Source of the DNA: Tetrahymena elliotti 4EA | Taxonomy: Eukaryota > Ciliophora > Oligohymenophorea > Hymenostomatida > Tetrahymenidae | Direction: 5' to 3' | DNA: 34,755 nt | NCBI GenBank assembly: GCA_000231825.2 | Contig: JH720297.1 | Coordinates: forward strand, 1,672,336-1,707,090 | Shown: piece after piece, positions 1 to 10,920 of the stretch | Layout of the letters: every line of letters begins with the position of its first letter | Position numbering within the stretch: the stretch's first letter is position 1 | Translations under genes and position numbers: made by a program | Notes under the pieces: model-generated | The model's input: only the letters and a program-made list of their open reading frames with translations | What the model was told of the DNA's origin: nothing | Database searches by the model: none

Positions 1-828
1 TTTTAAATATTTAAAAATATATGTTTTATTTTTAGATTTTTTTAGATTTAATTTAATTAAAATTTCTTAGACAATGTTAATCTTTAAAAAATTGGAAGAA
101 AAATGAAATTTAATTAATTTGTTAAAAAGAATCTTTTTAGTTGAAAAAAAATAAAACAATTTAAAACCCAGCATGACATATTATTATCTCTGGTAATATG
201 AAGTAATTTTCATGAGGAAATTAAGAAAACCAAATTAGATTTTAGAGTACACATTAATTTAAAAATAACCATCAATACATTAGATAATTAACGAAAAGAT
301 TTATTTATTTGGGTTGAATGTTTTTTGTTCTATTTTTAGTCTTTATTTGGAATATAATATAAAATAAATAATAAGCTTTTTTAAAGATATTAGAAAAAAC
401 AACACATTTTTCAGAATCTAAAATTAATAAATCCCAAATATGTTGTTGCTTACTTTTATTATAAATAAATTATCATCAAAAAATATTGGCTAATTTTGAT
501 CCAATTATTATAAAATTTATTGCTCCTTCTTTCACTTAAATAATGATATATAAATAATAAATAGAATAAATCTCAATCTGTTTATATTAATACAATACTT
601 GAAATCAAAGTATATAGAAATAAATACTGATTTTATTAAATGTATTTATTTATATTAATAAAAAGAGATATCATTATCTTGTGTATCCACCTTATGAGTC
701 TACCAAATATTCTATTCTTTTGTTGTAATTGATGTACAATTGGAATCAATTCTGAGCATTCCTATGTAAAAATGTTTTTTTGTTTTTATATTAATTAGTT
801 TTTTCAATATTGTAAATGTAATTTTTTA
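1..828. other. AT-rich intergenic DNA, no gene seen
   Basis: I see no convincing coding frame or RNA gene here. A frame on the minus strand stays open from the transposase remnant down to a TGA near 537, but with TGA as the only stop long open frames are expected by chance in DNA this rich in A and T, and the peptide shows no transposase similarity past about 829. Confidence 0.5.
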
Positions 829-948
829 TAAATGCCCATAGTTTTTAATTAGATTTAAATTAGGTGATTGGGACAGCCAATCAAATCTTTCTATACCATT
901 ATCTTCCAAAAATTTTGTAATTTGCTAAGACCTATGAGGACAGCTAGC
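829..948 (-). pseudogene. Tc1/mariner transposase C-terminal fragment (remnant)
   Basis: Reading the minus strand gives a peptide with the hallmark of the Tc1/mariner DDE transposase C-terminal catalytic region: HRSQQITKFLEDNGIERFDW followed by LSQSPNLNLIKNYGHL. Family members typically carry DNAPxHxxxxxxxFLxxNGIxxxxW and then PAQSPDLNPIENLWG. The second catalytic Asp region (DNAPCH) appears decayed to FASCPH. The consensus D of SPDLNP is N and the expected catalytic-region E of IEN is K, so the fragment cannot be active. No N-terminal DNA-binding part was found beyond 948, no terminal inverted repeats were recognised, and similarity is lost below 829. It is a solitary relic of a mobile element; such elements are normally confined to the germline genome in ciliates. 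Confidence 0.7.
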
Positions 949-1965
949 AAATGAGTGACTAACCTAAGAAAGAAAATAATACATAGACACTCTTATATCT
1001 GATTTCAACTAATTTCGCAAAAGGCTACTACAACTTTTCATAACTAAACACATGTTCATAAGTGTGGAAGCAGGACTTTAACAACCTTAAGTCTAGCCAT
1101 AAGGGTGCAGTAAGACTATAAAATTCAAGAGTTCTGACTCCTGATTTCTCCAGCTAAACAGGTAACAGAAATATATAAAATTTTTTAACAAATATATCAG
1201 AATCACTAATTCTAAATCTTCTTCAGACAAAGCTCAGACAGAAACAAAGACATTAAATCCCTTCAACTAACTGTATGTGAAAATAATCTAACTGCAATGG
1301 AGTGATGAATGCAATGAACCAAACTCAAAGTGCTTAAGAATACTGGAAATCTGAAACGAAATAAGATTTCACAAAGCTCAAGCAATTCAGAGACAATAAT
1401 TTAAAAATCGGATTGCAAATCTCTAAAAACAGCACACTAGTGACTCCATATGAACTCAGCTGATTTTAAGAACATGATTTAGAAAATTAAATAAAAATGA
1501 AAAATTTTATAATATCAAAAAAGTAGTGAAAATTAAATTTTACTGAAGACATAGTAAGATTTGAACAAATAAAAACAGGTGATATGTTTCAACAACTATG
1601 TTTTTTGAATCCATAATGGAGCTACCAGCTGGATCAAAAAAGAAAGATAAACTGAATATGATGGATGGAGCTACTCAGGCCCTCGCATAATATTAATATA
1701 TATTATTTACTCCAGCTATTTTAATGATTCACTAAGTTAGTCTTCAGAGACTTCATGCATCAAGAAATTGAGTAAGACTGCAAAAATGCAAAGAGTGAAG
1801 ACCAGCTAATAAGGAAAGAGTCTAAAATCTACAAGATAGCAAAAAGGATATAATGGATGATAGAATCTATTCTGGAACAGTCAATCTAAGTAGATGGTCC
1901 AACTAAGGATGAAGAACAGAAGAAGGAAGTACTCATAAAGATAGTACTCATATAGAAAAAATGAT
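949..1965. other. GC-richer, A/C-skewed block of unknown nature
   Basis: This block is visibly richer in G and C than its surroundings and, on the plus strand, rich in A and in C over G. Frame 3 from an ATG at 951 reads without TGA for about 109 codons and continues in the same frame to about 1958 with several TGA codons. Other frames also have long open stretches, so the open frame alone does not prove coding. Short peptides look protein-like (for example EYWKSETKQDFTKLKQF near 1340 and RIQWMIESILEQSIQVDGP near 1860), but I recognise no family. A 39-nt intron-like segment (GTAACAG...ATCAG, 1161-1199) would keep frame. It could be a spliced gene, a decayed gene or the interior of a mobile element; it directly abuts the transposase relic. 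Confidence 0.35.
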
Positions 1966-2539
1966 ATTAAATTAATTAAATAAATTATATCTACTATATT
2001 TAACACAACTGAGACTATTAGCAATATTTTTTATAATACCAACATCATATCTTTAAATGATATTCTAAAAATATATTGTATATGTAATCAGAAAATAACT
2101 GACAGAATCCAAGGATTCATTTCTATATATATTTTTAAATCATTTTCAGATTTCATCACCAATAATAATTTACTTTGGGGAAATTAAAAAAGAATTATCA
2201 GAATTAATATAAAAAAATCAAAAAATGTATATGAAAGTAAATTAAAATAGATTGTTTTTTAGTAGAAAAAATCTTACCTCTTGATTTCTAACTTGATGTC
2301 TATTATTAACAACTAAAAATAGTATTAATTGAAATCCTCAATCTTGGGTAATCAATTAAATTTGATGTTAAATAGCGTATACAAATGTTTTTGTTAAAGA
2401 TTAAGCAAAATGACCTATTAAACAAATATGGTTTGCTGAATGATTAAATGATTTATGATATAAAAATAAATATCTCAAAGAGAATAAATAAATGGAATAA
2501 ATAAAATATATAAATACACATCATTTTTTTAAAAAGAAC
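1966..2539. other. AT-rich intergenic DNA
   Basis: Nothing recognisable: no tRNA, no conserved frame and no clear repeat. It is the 3' flank of the minus-strand membrane-protein gene that ends at 2540. Confidence 0.5.
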
Positions 2540-3463
2540 TCAATATAATTGTCTTTTTTAGTATTTTTTAAACTTTTTAAATATTCTTAGAAGATTTTGT
2601 TCATTTAGGTTTATCAGAAGCACAAAGAAAATACTTGATGTGGATATCATAGGACTAAATGCTAAAGCTAATAAAAAGAAATATTAAGGAAATGGAACAT
2701 TAAGTTTGTTAAAAGATATCATAGCAAAAGATCCTACTTCTCTAACATTTTATCTACTTTAAGCATTTAGATAGGCTTATCCTTGAGTTTAATTATCTAA
2801 AACTTCATTATTATAAAGGTAGAAATAGCAAGTATCAATTTTAATTAAATCTTCATAACTTATGTTAGAAGAAAGGCACATCCAACTTGGTAGTTTCACT
2901 TAACTATATTTGAAGGGAGAAGAACATCTCCTATTAGCACATACTATTTCTCCATAAAACTTAAATTCCCATGAATTTTAAGTCATGTAACCCACAGGCG
3001 ATTCGTCATATGCATAAGAAGATAAACATCCATATCCTAAAAACTATTAATTATCAATTTCGAAATCAACATATAACACTGAGTACTATTCCCCAGTTGT
3101 AGAATCAAAATTGAGTATAACTGTAGAAGATTTGCCAATTACTTTGCAATTTTAAGTATTTTAAAAATGATATTATAGTGTCTTATCAAATACTCCATAA
3201 AAAACCCCTAGATAAACTGAAAGAAAAATAACAAAAAGTATTGCGTTAATAACGAAAATAGGGTATTAGCAATTAGTTTTAGGCACGTAAAAGGCTAGAT
3301 AATTAAGCACTAATAATACAATTATAATAGGAAGACAGTATACAAATTCTATTATTTAGTAACCAGAAACAAAATAAGCTGTAATTATTATCATATATAA
3401 AAGCACGCTTAGTATTGAACCTGCTATAAATTTAATACCTTTCAAATCATTTTAAATAGCCAT
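2540..3463 (-). CDS. Four-pass membrane protein with cysteine-rich loop, unknown function
   Basis: An intronless gene of 307 residues, from ATG at 3463-3461 to TGA at 2542-2540, read with TAA/TAG as Gln. Three hydrophobic segments lie at about residues 11-33, 38-60 and 68-92. A soluble region of about 165 residues follows, then a fourth hydrophobic segment (about 259-285) and a short basic tail (294-307, containing RIFKKFKKYQKR). The loop between segments 3 and 4 has six cysteines (106, 146, 175, 180, 196, 212), an even number suited to disulfides, and two N-glycosylation sequons (N200-I-S and N224-Q-T). These features suggest an extracellular or lumenal ectodomain with both tails cytosolic. 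I do not recognise the family. Smooth composition and an uninterrupted frame through non-AT-rich codons support a real gene; its function remains unknown. Confidence 0.8.
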
Positions 3464-5504
3464 CTGTAATCTTAGATTTTTTTATATGATATAATATTTT
3501 TTAATGTTATTAACAATGATTAATTATTAATCACAAATAAGTAAATTAACATAGATGTAATATACTTAATTTAACCTAATAAAATAGATTGATCATCAAA
3601 TAGAAATTACGTTTTAAACAAAACTTATTTTTCAAAATTTTTATTTTAAGTATATTAATATGAGATTTATTCTATTATTATTAATCTTCATTCAGATATT
3701 TATTAAATAAAATATCATCATTTAAAAAGATATTTGTTTTATAAATAACCATTTTCTTAAATGTTTTATTTAATAAGTTAATTTAAACATAATAAAATAG
3801 ATTGATGAAATAGAAATTACATTTTAAATGGGTATTATTTTTTAAAGTCTTTGTTTTAAAAAAATAAATTAATCTATTATGATATTTATTCTATTATTAA
3901 TCTTGGTTTGAGATTAATAAAATAAAATATGATAAATTAAAAAAAGATATTTGTTTTAAAAATAACATTTTTCTTGGATGTTTGATTAAATAAATATCAT
4001 TATTAACTATAAAGAAAATCAATTTTAATAAAAAAAGTAAAATAAAATTTACAAGTCATAACTAAAAGTCTTTAAATTATTCAATTTAATTATCTGAAGA
4101 AAGAAATTGTTGTTTATTTTTGAAATCTAAAAATAATTTTTTAATATTACTCTTGTTTATTTACTTTAATTCTTCTATAATATTAAAATTGGTTTGCAAA
4201 CCAAAGAAACAAGTAATAGCTTTAGAAGCTTTTATATTTTTATGGAATTTTTTTAAAATTAATTGTTTGGTAATTTAAAATATTTTTCTCTATTTTCACA
4301 GTAAAAATAATATTTTATCTATGTTAAAAAAAAAAATCATATCTTAAAATAATTCCAGAAATAAATTACAAAAAAATAGATAGAATTTATTTTTTTTTAC
4401 TCTTTATGAAATTCTACTTAAATATTGAACTAAATGCAATATTAAAACAAATTAGTTAATTATTCTAAATAATCATTTTTGAAATAATTAAAATTTGTCT
4501 TTAAGATTTAAAACTAATTAGTTGATCAAATCATTTTTAAGAGGATTTTTAATTACTCTTTGATTTTAATAATATCTATGCTAATACATATATACATGCT
4601 TGTAATCCTGCATATAAATGCACTCAGACAATCTTAAAATATTATTAATATTTAATCTATGTTAAAATTTTTAAAAGCATCTTTAATCTAAAAAACTTCA
4701 TTTAAATTAATTCTAAATATTTTTTGATTGTATTCAAAACAAAAGTATGTCTCTTTTATTGAATATTTGCAGAAATAACTTATATCTTTTACTCTAAGAG
4801 ATTTTCAAATTATTTAACGAAATAAAAAAATATTAAAACAAAATAATTTACAAATCTAAAATAATTATAAATTGCCTTTATTCTTTAAAATGTTTTATTC
4901 ATAGCTAATTGGTTGATCTAATAATTTAATAGAATGTCTAATTAATTTTTATTTTATGATATCTATCTTTATCTTTTTTTGATCTTTTAGAGTTTGTGAA
5001 TTAACTTCTTTGTAATTATTTTTTTCTCCTTTAATATTACAATTTTTACAAAATTGTTCACTTTTTCTTTAAAAATACGTGTGAGTTGATCAAGAAGATT
5101 AGTATATCTAATATGATAATCAAAATTTTGGGCTAAGATTAGTTATTTATGGTTCTAATTATTTCATGCTTTAGAGTTACATCATTTAATAATAATGTTT
5201 CAAATTTTACTTTTTTTTTGGTGTAGAAATGAGTTAAGAGAATGAAAATTTAAAAAAGGATATTTTATGATTATAAAAGGCAAATGATTATAATCTATAG
5301 ACACTTTAAGATTATATTTATTGCTATTTGATTTATCTAATATAATCTATTGTTTTGATTTTTGATTTCATTTAATCTATGATATCAGTCAAAGATAAAA
5401 ATATCAGAATTAATAAGACTTTCAAAAACTTTTAAAAGTTGGATGGATGATTAGGATATTTGATGATTTAGATTAATCTTGAAAAAAATAGGAAGTATCA
5501 TTAA
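3464..5504. other. Long intergenic region with tandem and diverged repeats
   Basis: No gene is supported on either strand. The left part holds a tandem duplication (listed separately). Further right, 4300-4560 and 4640-4980 share phrases (for example ATCTATGTTAAAA, then TAATT-GTTGATC) in the same order, hinting at a second, older duplication, but at this AT content the similarity is weak evidence. Confidence 0.4.
3566..3990. repeat. Two-copy tandem repeat, unit about 210 bp
   Basis: Copy 1 (about 3566-3776) and copy 2 (about 3777-3990) share, in order, TTAATTTAA-CATAATAAAATAG, ATAGAAATTAC-TTTTAAA, a TTTATTCTATTATTA block, AATAAAATAT, AAAGATATTTGTTTTA and AATAAC-TTTT-CTT. By eye they agree at most positions with small indels. 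No coding potential is apparent. Confidence 0.65.
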
Positions 5505-6551
5505 ATGAAGGCAAAATATTAATAAAAGGGCTTCAAAACTAAGTAAAATAAAAGGGCTTAAAAGTTATTGTCATCTAAATAAATTCTTGAGGAGTAAGAT
5601 AACTATAGACCTTATTAAACATGTTTTATTTGTTATGCAGATAAAACCATTTTTATATACAAATGCAGAAATTGCTAAATATGTGATTCTTGTGAAGACA
5701 AATGGATAGCAGCACAAATTGATAGATAGAGTAATGATCCTAACATAAAATCTAATCAAGAACTTTAATTTAAATGCTCTAACTGTTAATTATCATTCAC
5801 AAAGAAGGAATTAGATTAAAAGTTTGGTGTTTATCCTGCTACTTAATAAAGCCTTTTAAAGTTCTACATGAAGAGAAATTAAGAATATTAGAGCTGCCCT
5901 TCTTCTAAGTGCAAAAACATTGGGTGGATGGATAAACCTAATTGTAAAAAACTCAAATGCAATGAATGCAATTACGAATGGAGTAATAGTAGCCATGCAA
6001 AAATATTTAATTTCTTTAGGATACTAATACTTTAAGAGTTTTTTACTAAGCTATTTAAGCTTTTTTTGACTAAAAACTGTCCTAAATGTGTTGCTCCAAT
6101 ATATAAAATAGGTGGTTGCAAAAAAATGAAATGTTCAAACTGCAATAATTACTTTTGTTGGATGTGTAAATAGTATGGACATTATAACTTTTCTTTCTAT
6201 TGCTTTATGATATGTTTAATCAAAAGTCTTTTAGTGATAATTCCTCTTAATTCTTTACTTTTTTACTATGGGATTTATGGCCCTGCTATAAATTAGTTAA
6301 CTGAATTCTTTATAGTACAAAACTTCTTCTATGAATAAGGATTTATCTCGCTTTTTATATTTATTTTCAGGTTCGTTTATAAAAATGGACTGCCAATACT
6401 AATTATCATAAATTTCTTTGAATATAACATTTCAAAATTATGGCGACTTGCTTTGTTAATAGATTGGATATTTTTCACAAGATGGATTGAGGTAGGTTAC
6501 TACATCTTAATAGTTCCTTAAATAGTCCTCGGCATATTATATTGGGCATGA
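5505..6551 (+). CDS. Membrane-anchored RING-IBR-RING (RBR) E3 ubiquitin ligase, copy 1
   Basis: An intronless gene of 348 residues. RBR proteins take ubiquitin from an E2 onto a RING2 cysteine and pass it to a substrate. RING1 ligands are C40-x2-C43, C54-x2-C57-x2-C60-x2-C63 and C91-x2-C94. A short IBR follows (C131-x4-C136 ... C152-x2-C155, with [12 protein letters not shown]). RING2 has C192-x2-C195, the GGC motif with the presumed catalytic C205, then C210-x2-C213 and C218-x2-C221 (FCWMC). The C-terminal third is hydrophobic, with probable membrane segments near 228-255, 266-291 and 314-345; the last contains a [10 protein letters not shown] motif shared with copy 2. An in-frame ATG also exists at 5463; 5505 was chosen for its AAATG context. 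Tail-anchored RBRs such as the RNF144/RNF19 type act at internal membranes, a role inferred here. It is followed 725 bp later by a paralogue in the same orientation. Confidence 0.85.
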
Positions 6552-7276
6552 TAATTTAAAAATTATATCAAACAAATATACATTACATTATTCATAATTT
6601 ATTCTTGTAGAAGTATATTTGTATTCTTTTTCTTCAAACTAAATCAAATTTGATCAATTTTCTAATTTCAATCTATTTTTTTATTTTTTAAAAAGATTTC
6701 AAAAAAATTAACTTATAAAAATATTTTATTTTAATTTTTCACAAGAAATACTTCAAGCGATAATTAAATTATTTTTTATTGCATAAAATTGGTGCTGAAT
6801 TTTAATTCTAATTATGATTTTTTTTTTAATTAAAGAAAAAAAAAGCTTGAGGTTACTATTTAAACTATAGAAGATAGTTACTTGATGTATCTCTTAAAAT
6901 GATTTATAACTTGTTCATATTTAGTAGATTAGAGATGATCTTACTTAGAATTTTATAAAAAATACTTTAAAATAATTGTAATGTAGAAATAAATTAATAA
7001 ATATGTTAAAGTCATTTAATATAGAATTTTTTTGGAATATCTAAAAACGCTTATTAGAGAATATTGTTTTTTATAACAAAAATGATTAGGTTTCATAAGA
7101 ATTAATTTGGTATTATAGACGCTAGAAATTAAGATAGAATAAATTAATAAAATAAATAGAATGATGATAGACAATAAAAAATTTTGGTTTATGTGAAGTT
7201 ATGTTTGTTCGTCAAATTTTTTATAATTAAATTAATCTTTTTAAAATAACAAAAAACTATTTAATTAAAGTAAGAA
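6552..7276. other. AT-rich spacer between RBR copies 1 and 2
   Basis: No coding frame or RNA gene recognised. It presumably holds the 3' end of RBR copy 1 and the promoter of copy 2, but no specific element can be pointed out. Confidence 0.5.
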
Positions 7277-8314
7277 ATGATAGCAAGAATTTCAAAATTT
7301 TTTAAAAGAATTTTATGTGGTTCTGAAATAGAGACACAAAATTAAAAATAAGCTAATAATAATATTAAGAAAAAGCTAGATAACTGTTAAATATGTTTTA
7401 ATGATTATAATGATAAGAATATTTGTTGTGAAAAATGTTAAATTTGCTCAACTTGTTTAGATTCATGGTTTAGCTAATAAATTAAGGATTAAATAGGTGA
7501 TCCAATGTCTAACCTTGATAATATCAAAATATCTTGCCCTGCTTGCTTGAATGTTATTTCTATTCATCTTTTAAAGAAAAATTAAAAAATTTTTAATAAA
7601 TCTGTTGATACACTTACAGATTTTTCTTTGAAAAAAGATGATTCATATATAGCTTGTCCTTCATCAACTTGCAGAAATATAGGATGGGTAAATGATAAAT
7701 AATGTAGAAAAGATTTTACTTGCTCAGTTTGCAATTACTAATGGGAAAATCCTAATAAAATTAGTTTTTCAAGGATGATTCGTTTGTTTTTCAGCAAAGA
7801 TATTAAATCTAGATTATTTAAATTTCTTTTTACTAAGAATTGTCCTTATTGTAATACATGCATTTAAAAGAATGGAGGTTGTAAGCATATGACCTGTGGC
7901 AAATGTAAAAAGTAATTTTGTTGGAATTGCAAATTATCTATTCATGGCACCGCGAACGTATTTTGTTTGTTCATATCAATTATTAAAGCCTTTATTATCC
8001 TTTTACCTTTGAACTTAGTCCTTTATTATCTGAATACTTATGACTATCTCTTTTCATCTATTATGAACTGCTTTAGTTTAAATTATTTATTATTTCAGTT
8101 TGGAATTTTCAAGATACTTTATTTTTTCTTTAGGTGCATCTACTAACTTTGTATAATACCTATCTATTTTATTATGGGGAGTCACAATAGAAGATTCTTA
8201 GGAGCGGTATTGCTAATTATAGACCTATACTTATGGTATCAGTTAACAAGATGGATTGAAATTTTTTATGCCCTTTTAATTTTCTTCTAAGGATGGATTT
8301 TTTTACTTTAATGA
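7277..8314 (+). CDS. Membrane-anchored RING-IBR-RING (RBR) E3 ubiquitin ligase, copy 2
   Basis: An intronless gene of 345 residues, a clear paralogue of the gene at 5505. RING1 ligands are C37-x2-C40, C50/C51, C54-x2-C57-x2-C60 and C87-x2-C90. The IBR is C127-x4-C132 ... C149-x2-C152 with the shared NIGW motif. RING2 is C189-x2-C192, then KNGGCKHMTC with the presumed catalytic C202, C207-x2-C210 and C215-x2-C218 (FCWNC). The GGC-x-HM context is closer to the RBR consensus than in copy 1, which has GGCKKM. Hydrophobic segments follow at about 227-252, 264-300 and 308-344, with the TRWIE motif (324-328) in the last one. The frame is intact and begins at an AAATG. The active-site motif predicts a working ubiquitin ligase embedded in a membrane; the substrate is unknown. 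Confidence 0.85.
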
Positions 8315-8549
8315 GCATGCAAGAACATCCTTTTTTATGAGTTAACATACTCAAAAAATCAAATTATTAACTTTAATTTTATTTATTTATTTAAACATTA
8401 CTTTTTATCAATATTTGTCTAAATCCATATTTGGAAACCTTTTAAAAAAATTATATCAATTAATTAAAAATTTGGAAATTAAATTTAAACAATAAATAAA
8501 AATTTCCTTTTAAAATAAATCACTAATCAATTTATCAAATCAAAGAAAT

Positions 8550-8555
8550 AAAAAA
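8550..8555 (-). terminator. RNA polymerase III T-run terminator of tRNA-Lys copy 1
   Basis: A run of six T on the minus strand lies seven bases beyond the tRNA 3' end, the usual Pol III stop. Confidence 0.6.
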
Positions 8556-8561
8556 GTGGAT

Positions 8562-8634
8562 AGCCCGCCGTGGGGCTCGAACCCACGACCACAAGATTAA
8601 GAGTCTTGCGCTCTACCGACTGAGCTAGGCGGGC
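8562..8634 (-). tRNA. tRNA-Lys (anticodon CUU), copy 1
   Basis: On the minus strand the 72-nt body folds as a perfect cloverleaf. The acceptor stem is GCCCGCC/GGCGGGC, the D arm GCTC...GAGC, the anticodon stem CAAGA/TCTTG with loop CTCTTAA (anticodon CTT, plus-strand 8599-8601), and the T arm GTGGG-TTCGAGC-CCCAC. The discriminator is T. No intron is present. It decodes AAG lysine codons. The internal Pol III A box (TAGCTCAGTCGG) and B box (GGTTCGAGCCC) are intact. It is identical over its length to the copy at 10568 and is part of a duplicated segment. Confidence 0.97.
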
Positions 8635-8699
8635 AATTCAGTCAATTTTAAAATTAATTTCACCATTTTCTTGATTATTTTGATAATTGCATTTTACAA

Positions 8700-10412
8700 A
8701 ATGAAAATCAAAGAAAAAATTCATACTAAATTTTTACCAACTATTGATTTTGAATGTTATTTAATCTTTTTATGGGTAATCAATGCTTTGTCAGGTTATC
8801 TAGAAAACACGACATGGAGAAGTAGGTAATCTAATCTTTTTAGAATTAATATTTTATAAATAATTTTTAAAATATTTTAGGATTTATTGATATTTACATT
8901 AAAATTACTCTAATTTATATTAATAAAAAAAAACAACTTTTTTATTTTCAACTAATTATTAAGGAAAATAAAAAATATGAGTTTCGATTACTTACTTCTA
9001 ATACTTTACATCTTTATGATCATTTAAAATACTGTTTAAAACTAAGATCTTTCTTAAGTCTTCAAAAAAAGTATTACTAAATTAGATAATTATTCAAAAG
9101 AATATAAGATATTTTGAGCCCTATTTTTTTGATATCATTTAAATTTTTCAGCAGTTTATATTAAAAAAATGTCTTTACTCATTGATAACTTGGCTGAAGA
9201 AAAATGTTGATGAAAATGTAAAATAAAATTTAGAAAATTAATTATTCTTAGGAGTGTAATTTCATTGGATTGAAAATTATATTGAAAAGTAAAAATAATC
9301 TTGAATAAAAGATATTCATTAGAAATCGTATTAATCTTAATAAATTTAAGCTTAGTTAATCTGAAAGCTTATCAAAATGTTATAATCAATAATTTTTTTC
9401 ATAAAAAAATTACTTACATTGAATAACTAATAATAAAATGACAAAATAAGTAAGTTAATCTTTTTTGAGTGCTGATTTTTAACTTTATTTTAAAAATGAA
9501 AGGCATCTCTTAATAGGTCACTTCTAATTCTATCAAAAATAAAAAAATAGAATTTAACTCATTTGTAAATGTAATTTTTTAAAGAATAAAAAATATTAAA
9601 CTTCAAGAATCCTCAAAGATTAAGCAAAGATTAGAAGATTTTGATTTTTCTTCAAAAACTCTGCTGTTTGTTTTAGAGTAAATTATTTTAAAAAATCAAA
9701 AAAACTTCAAATCTTTTTTATCATTAGAATGTAAAGTTTTTCTATTAACGATACACATGATATGACAAAACTAATTCAGTCATTTAAAAGCTTGCATACT
9801 TTAGCTCTGGACTTTAAGTTTAATTTAAAAAAACAAAATATTAAAAATGCAAATTAGATTTTTGAGGGTATATAAGTAATAGGAGAATAATTAAAATCTA
9901 GTTGCATAGAAACAATTATCTTAGATATTAGGTAAAATTTTAGAATATAAAAATATTTAAATCTTTTAAAGACAAATAGAAATTCGAACTTTGCAAATTG
10001 CATAAAACCAAAACAATAAAAAATCAAATATTGTCAACATGAAATTTAATCTTAAGTAAGACTGTGATTGATTTTTTTATCATCTTTAACTATTTTCTAT
10101 AATTTTAAGATAAAGTGGTAGAGCTTTAACTGTTAAAGTGCTTCAAAGATTTTTAACTTTTATGTAAAGAAAACAAGAGTAAACTGTTTACTTTTCATTA
10201 AAATTAAGCAATAATAATTATTAATTTATTACAGAAATGATAAATTTCAGACAAAAAGTGTATTTGAGGTAGTTGCTGAGACTTTATCTAAAATAGAAAG
10301 TTTAAAGCACATTGGATTATATTTCAAGTAAATTCATTATATTTTTTAACATAGGCTAAATATTTTTTAGTTAATCTTAAGTTAGAGAAAACAATTCTGC
10401 TTTTATTTGTGA
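8700..10412 (+). pseudogene. Leucine-rich-repeat gene or relic, copy 1 (model incomplete)
   Basis: Pieces of a ciliate-type LRR protein can be read, but not one continuous model. They are an ORF from the ATG at 8701 to about 8828 that is homologous to sequence near 10755; an LRR piece at about 8961-9060 (LHLYDHLKYCLKLRSFL); an exon at about 9724-9931 (KLIQSFKSLHTLALDF ... IETIILDIR); and an exon at 10235-10327 (FEVVAETLSKIESLKHIGLYF). The last two join in phase across a GT...AG intron to read LDIRNDKF, the normal LRR LDLRxNxI pattern. A further join would need a 27-nt intron, shorter than any well-supported one in this window, and would end at TGA 10412. LRR proteins bind partners through a curved solenoid; the partner is unknown. 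It may be a decayed copy of the neighbouring gene at 10921. Confidence 0.4.
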
Positions 10413-10554
10413 ACAAATACTTAAATGCCAAAATTTATCTACCTTTACTATTAATGTTTAGTAAATTTTATTTTATTAAAACTTTAAAAATTAAAAAATT
10501 TTAAATGTTTTTTGCTTTATTTTTTTGTAATTTAATTGATAAAGTTCAAAAAAT

Positions 10555-10561
10555 AAAAAAA
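10555..10561 (-). terminator. RNA polymerase III T-run terminator of tRNA-Lys copy 2
   Basis: Seven T residues on the minus strand lie just past the tRNA 3' end, in the same relative place as in copy 1. Confidence 0.6.
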
Positions 10562-10567
10562 CTGTAT

Positions 10568-10640
10568 AGCCCGCCGTGGGGCTCGAACCCACGACCACAA
10601 GATTAAGAGTCTTGCGCTCTACCGACTGAGCTAGGCGGGC
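10568..10640 (-). tRNA. tRNA-Lys (anticodon CUU), copy 2
   Basis: The sequence is identical to the tRNA at 8562-8634, with the same cloverleaf, anticodon CTT and T discriminator. Flanks are also related: ATAGCCCGCC on one side and GGGCAATTCAGTC on the other are shared, and beyond that the two copies diverge. The spacing between copies is 2,006 bp, which matches the duplicated tRNA plus LRR unit. Confidence 0.97.
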
Positions 10641-10920
10641 AATTCAGTCTTTATTAAAACTAAATTCAACTTTTTTGTGATTTTTGTACTTTTATAATTG
10701 AAAGATTAATAAACAATTCACATAATATTTTTTTAAAAATTACATTTTGAAAATTTAGCAATCCATTTATGGGAAACTAAGACTTTGCCAGGCTATAGAA
10801 TATCCTATCTTCAGAAGCAGATAATCTTGTTGAATTGAGCTTCTATTTCTAGTAAGTATTTCAAATATTTTATTTAGTATTTATTGATATTTCCTTTCAA
10901 AAAAAATCAAAATTAGTCTA

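Noticed and set aside
951..1958. One long frame-3 gene across the GC-richer block
   Set aside because: The frame contains several TGA codons, about as many as expected by chance, and only one could be removed by a plausible intron (1272-1337). No family match supported it.
4300..4980. Second intergenic duplication
   Set aside because: Shared words are few and low in complexity. It needs a real alignment before being called.
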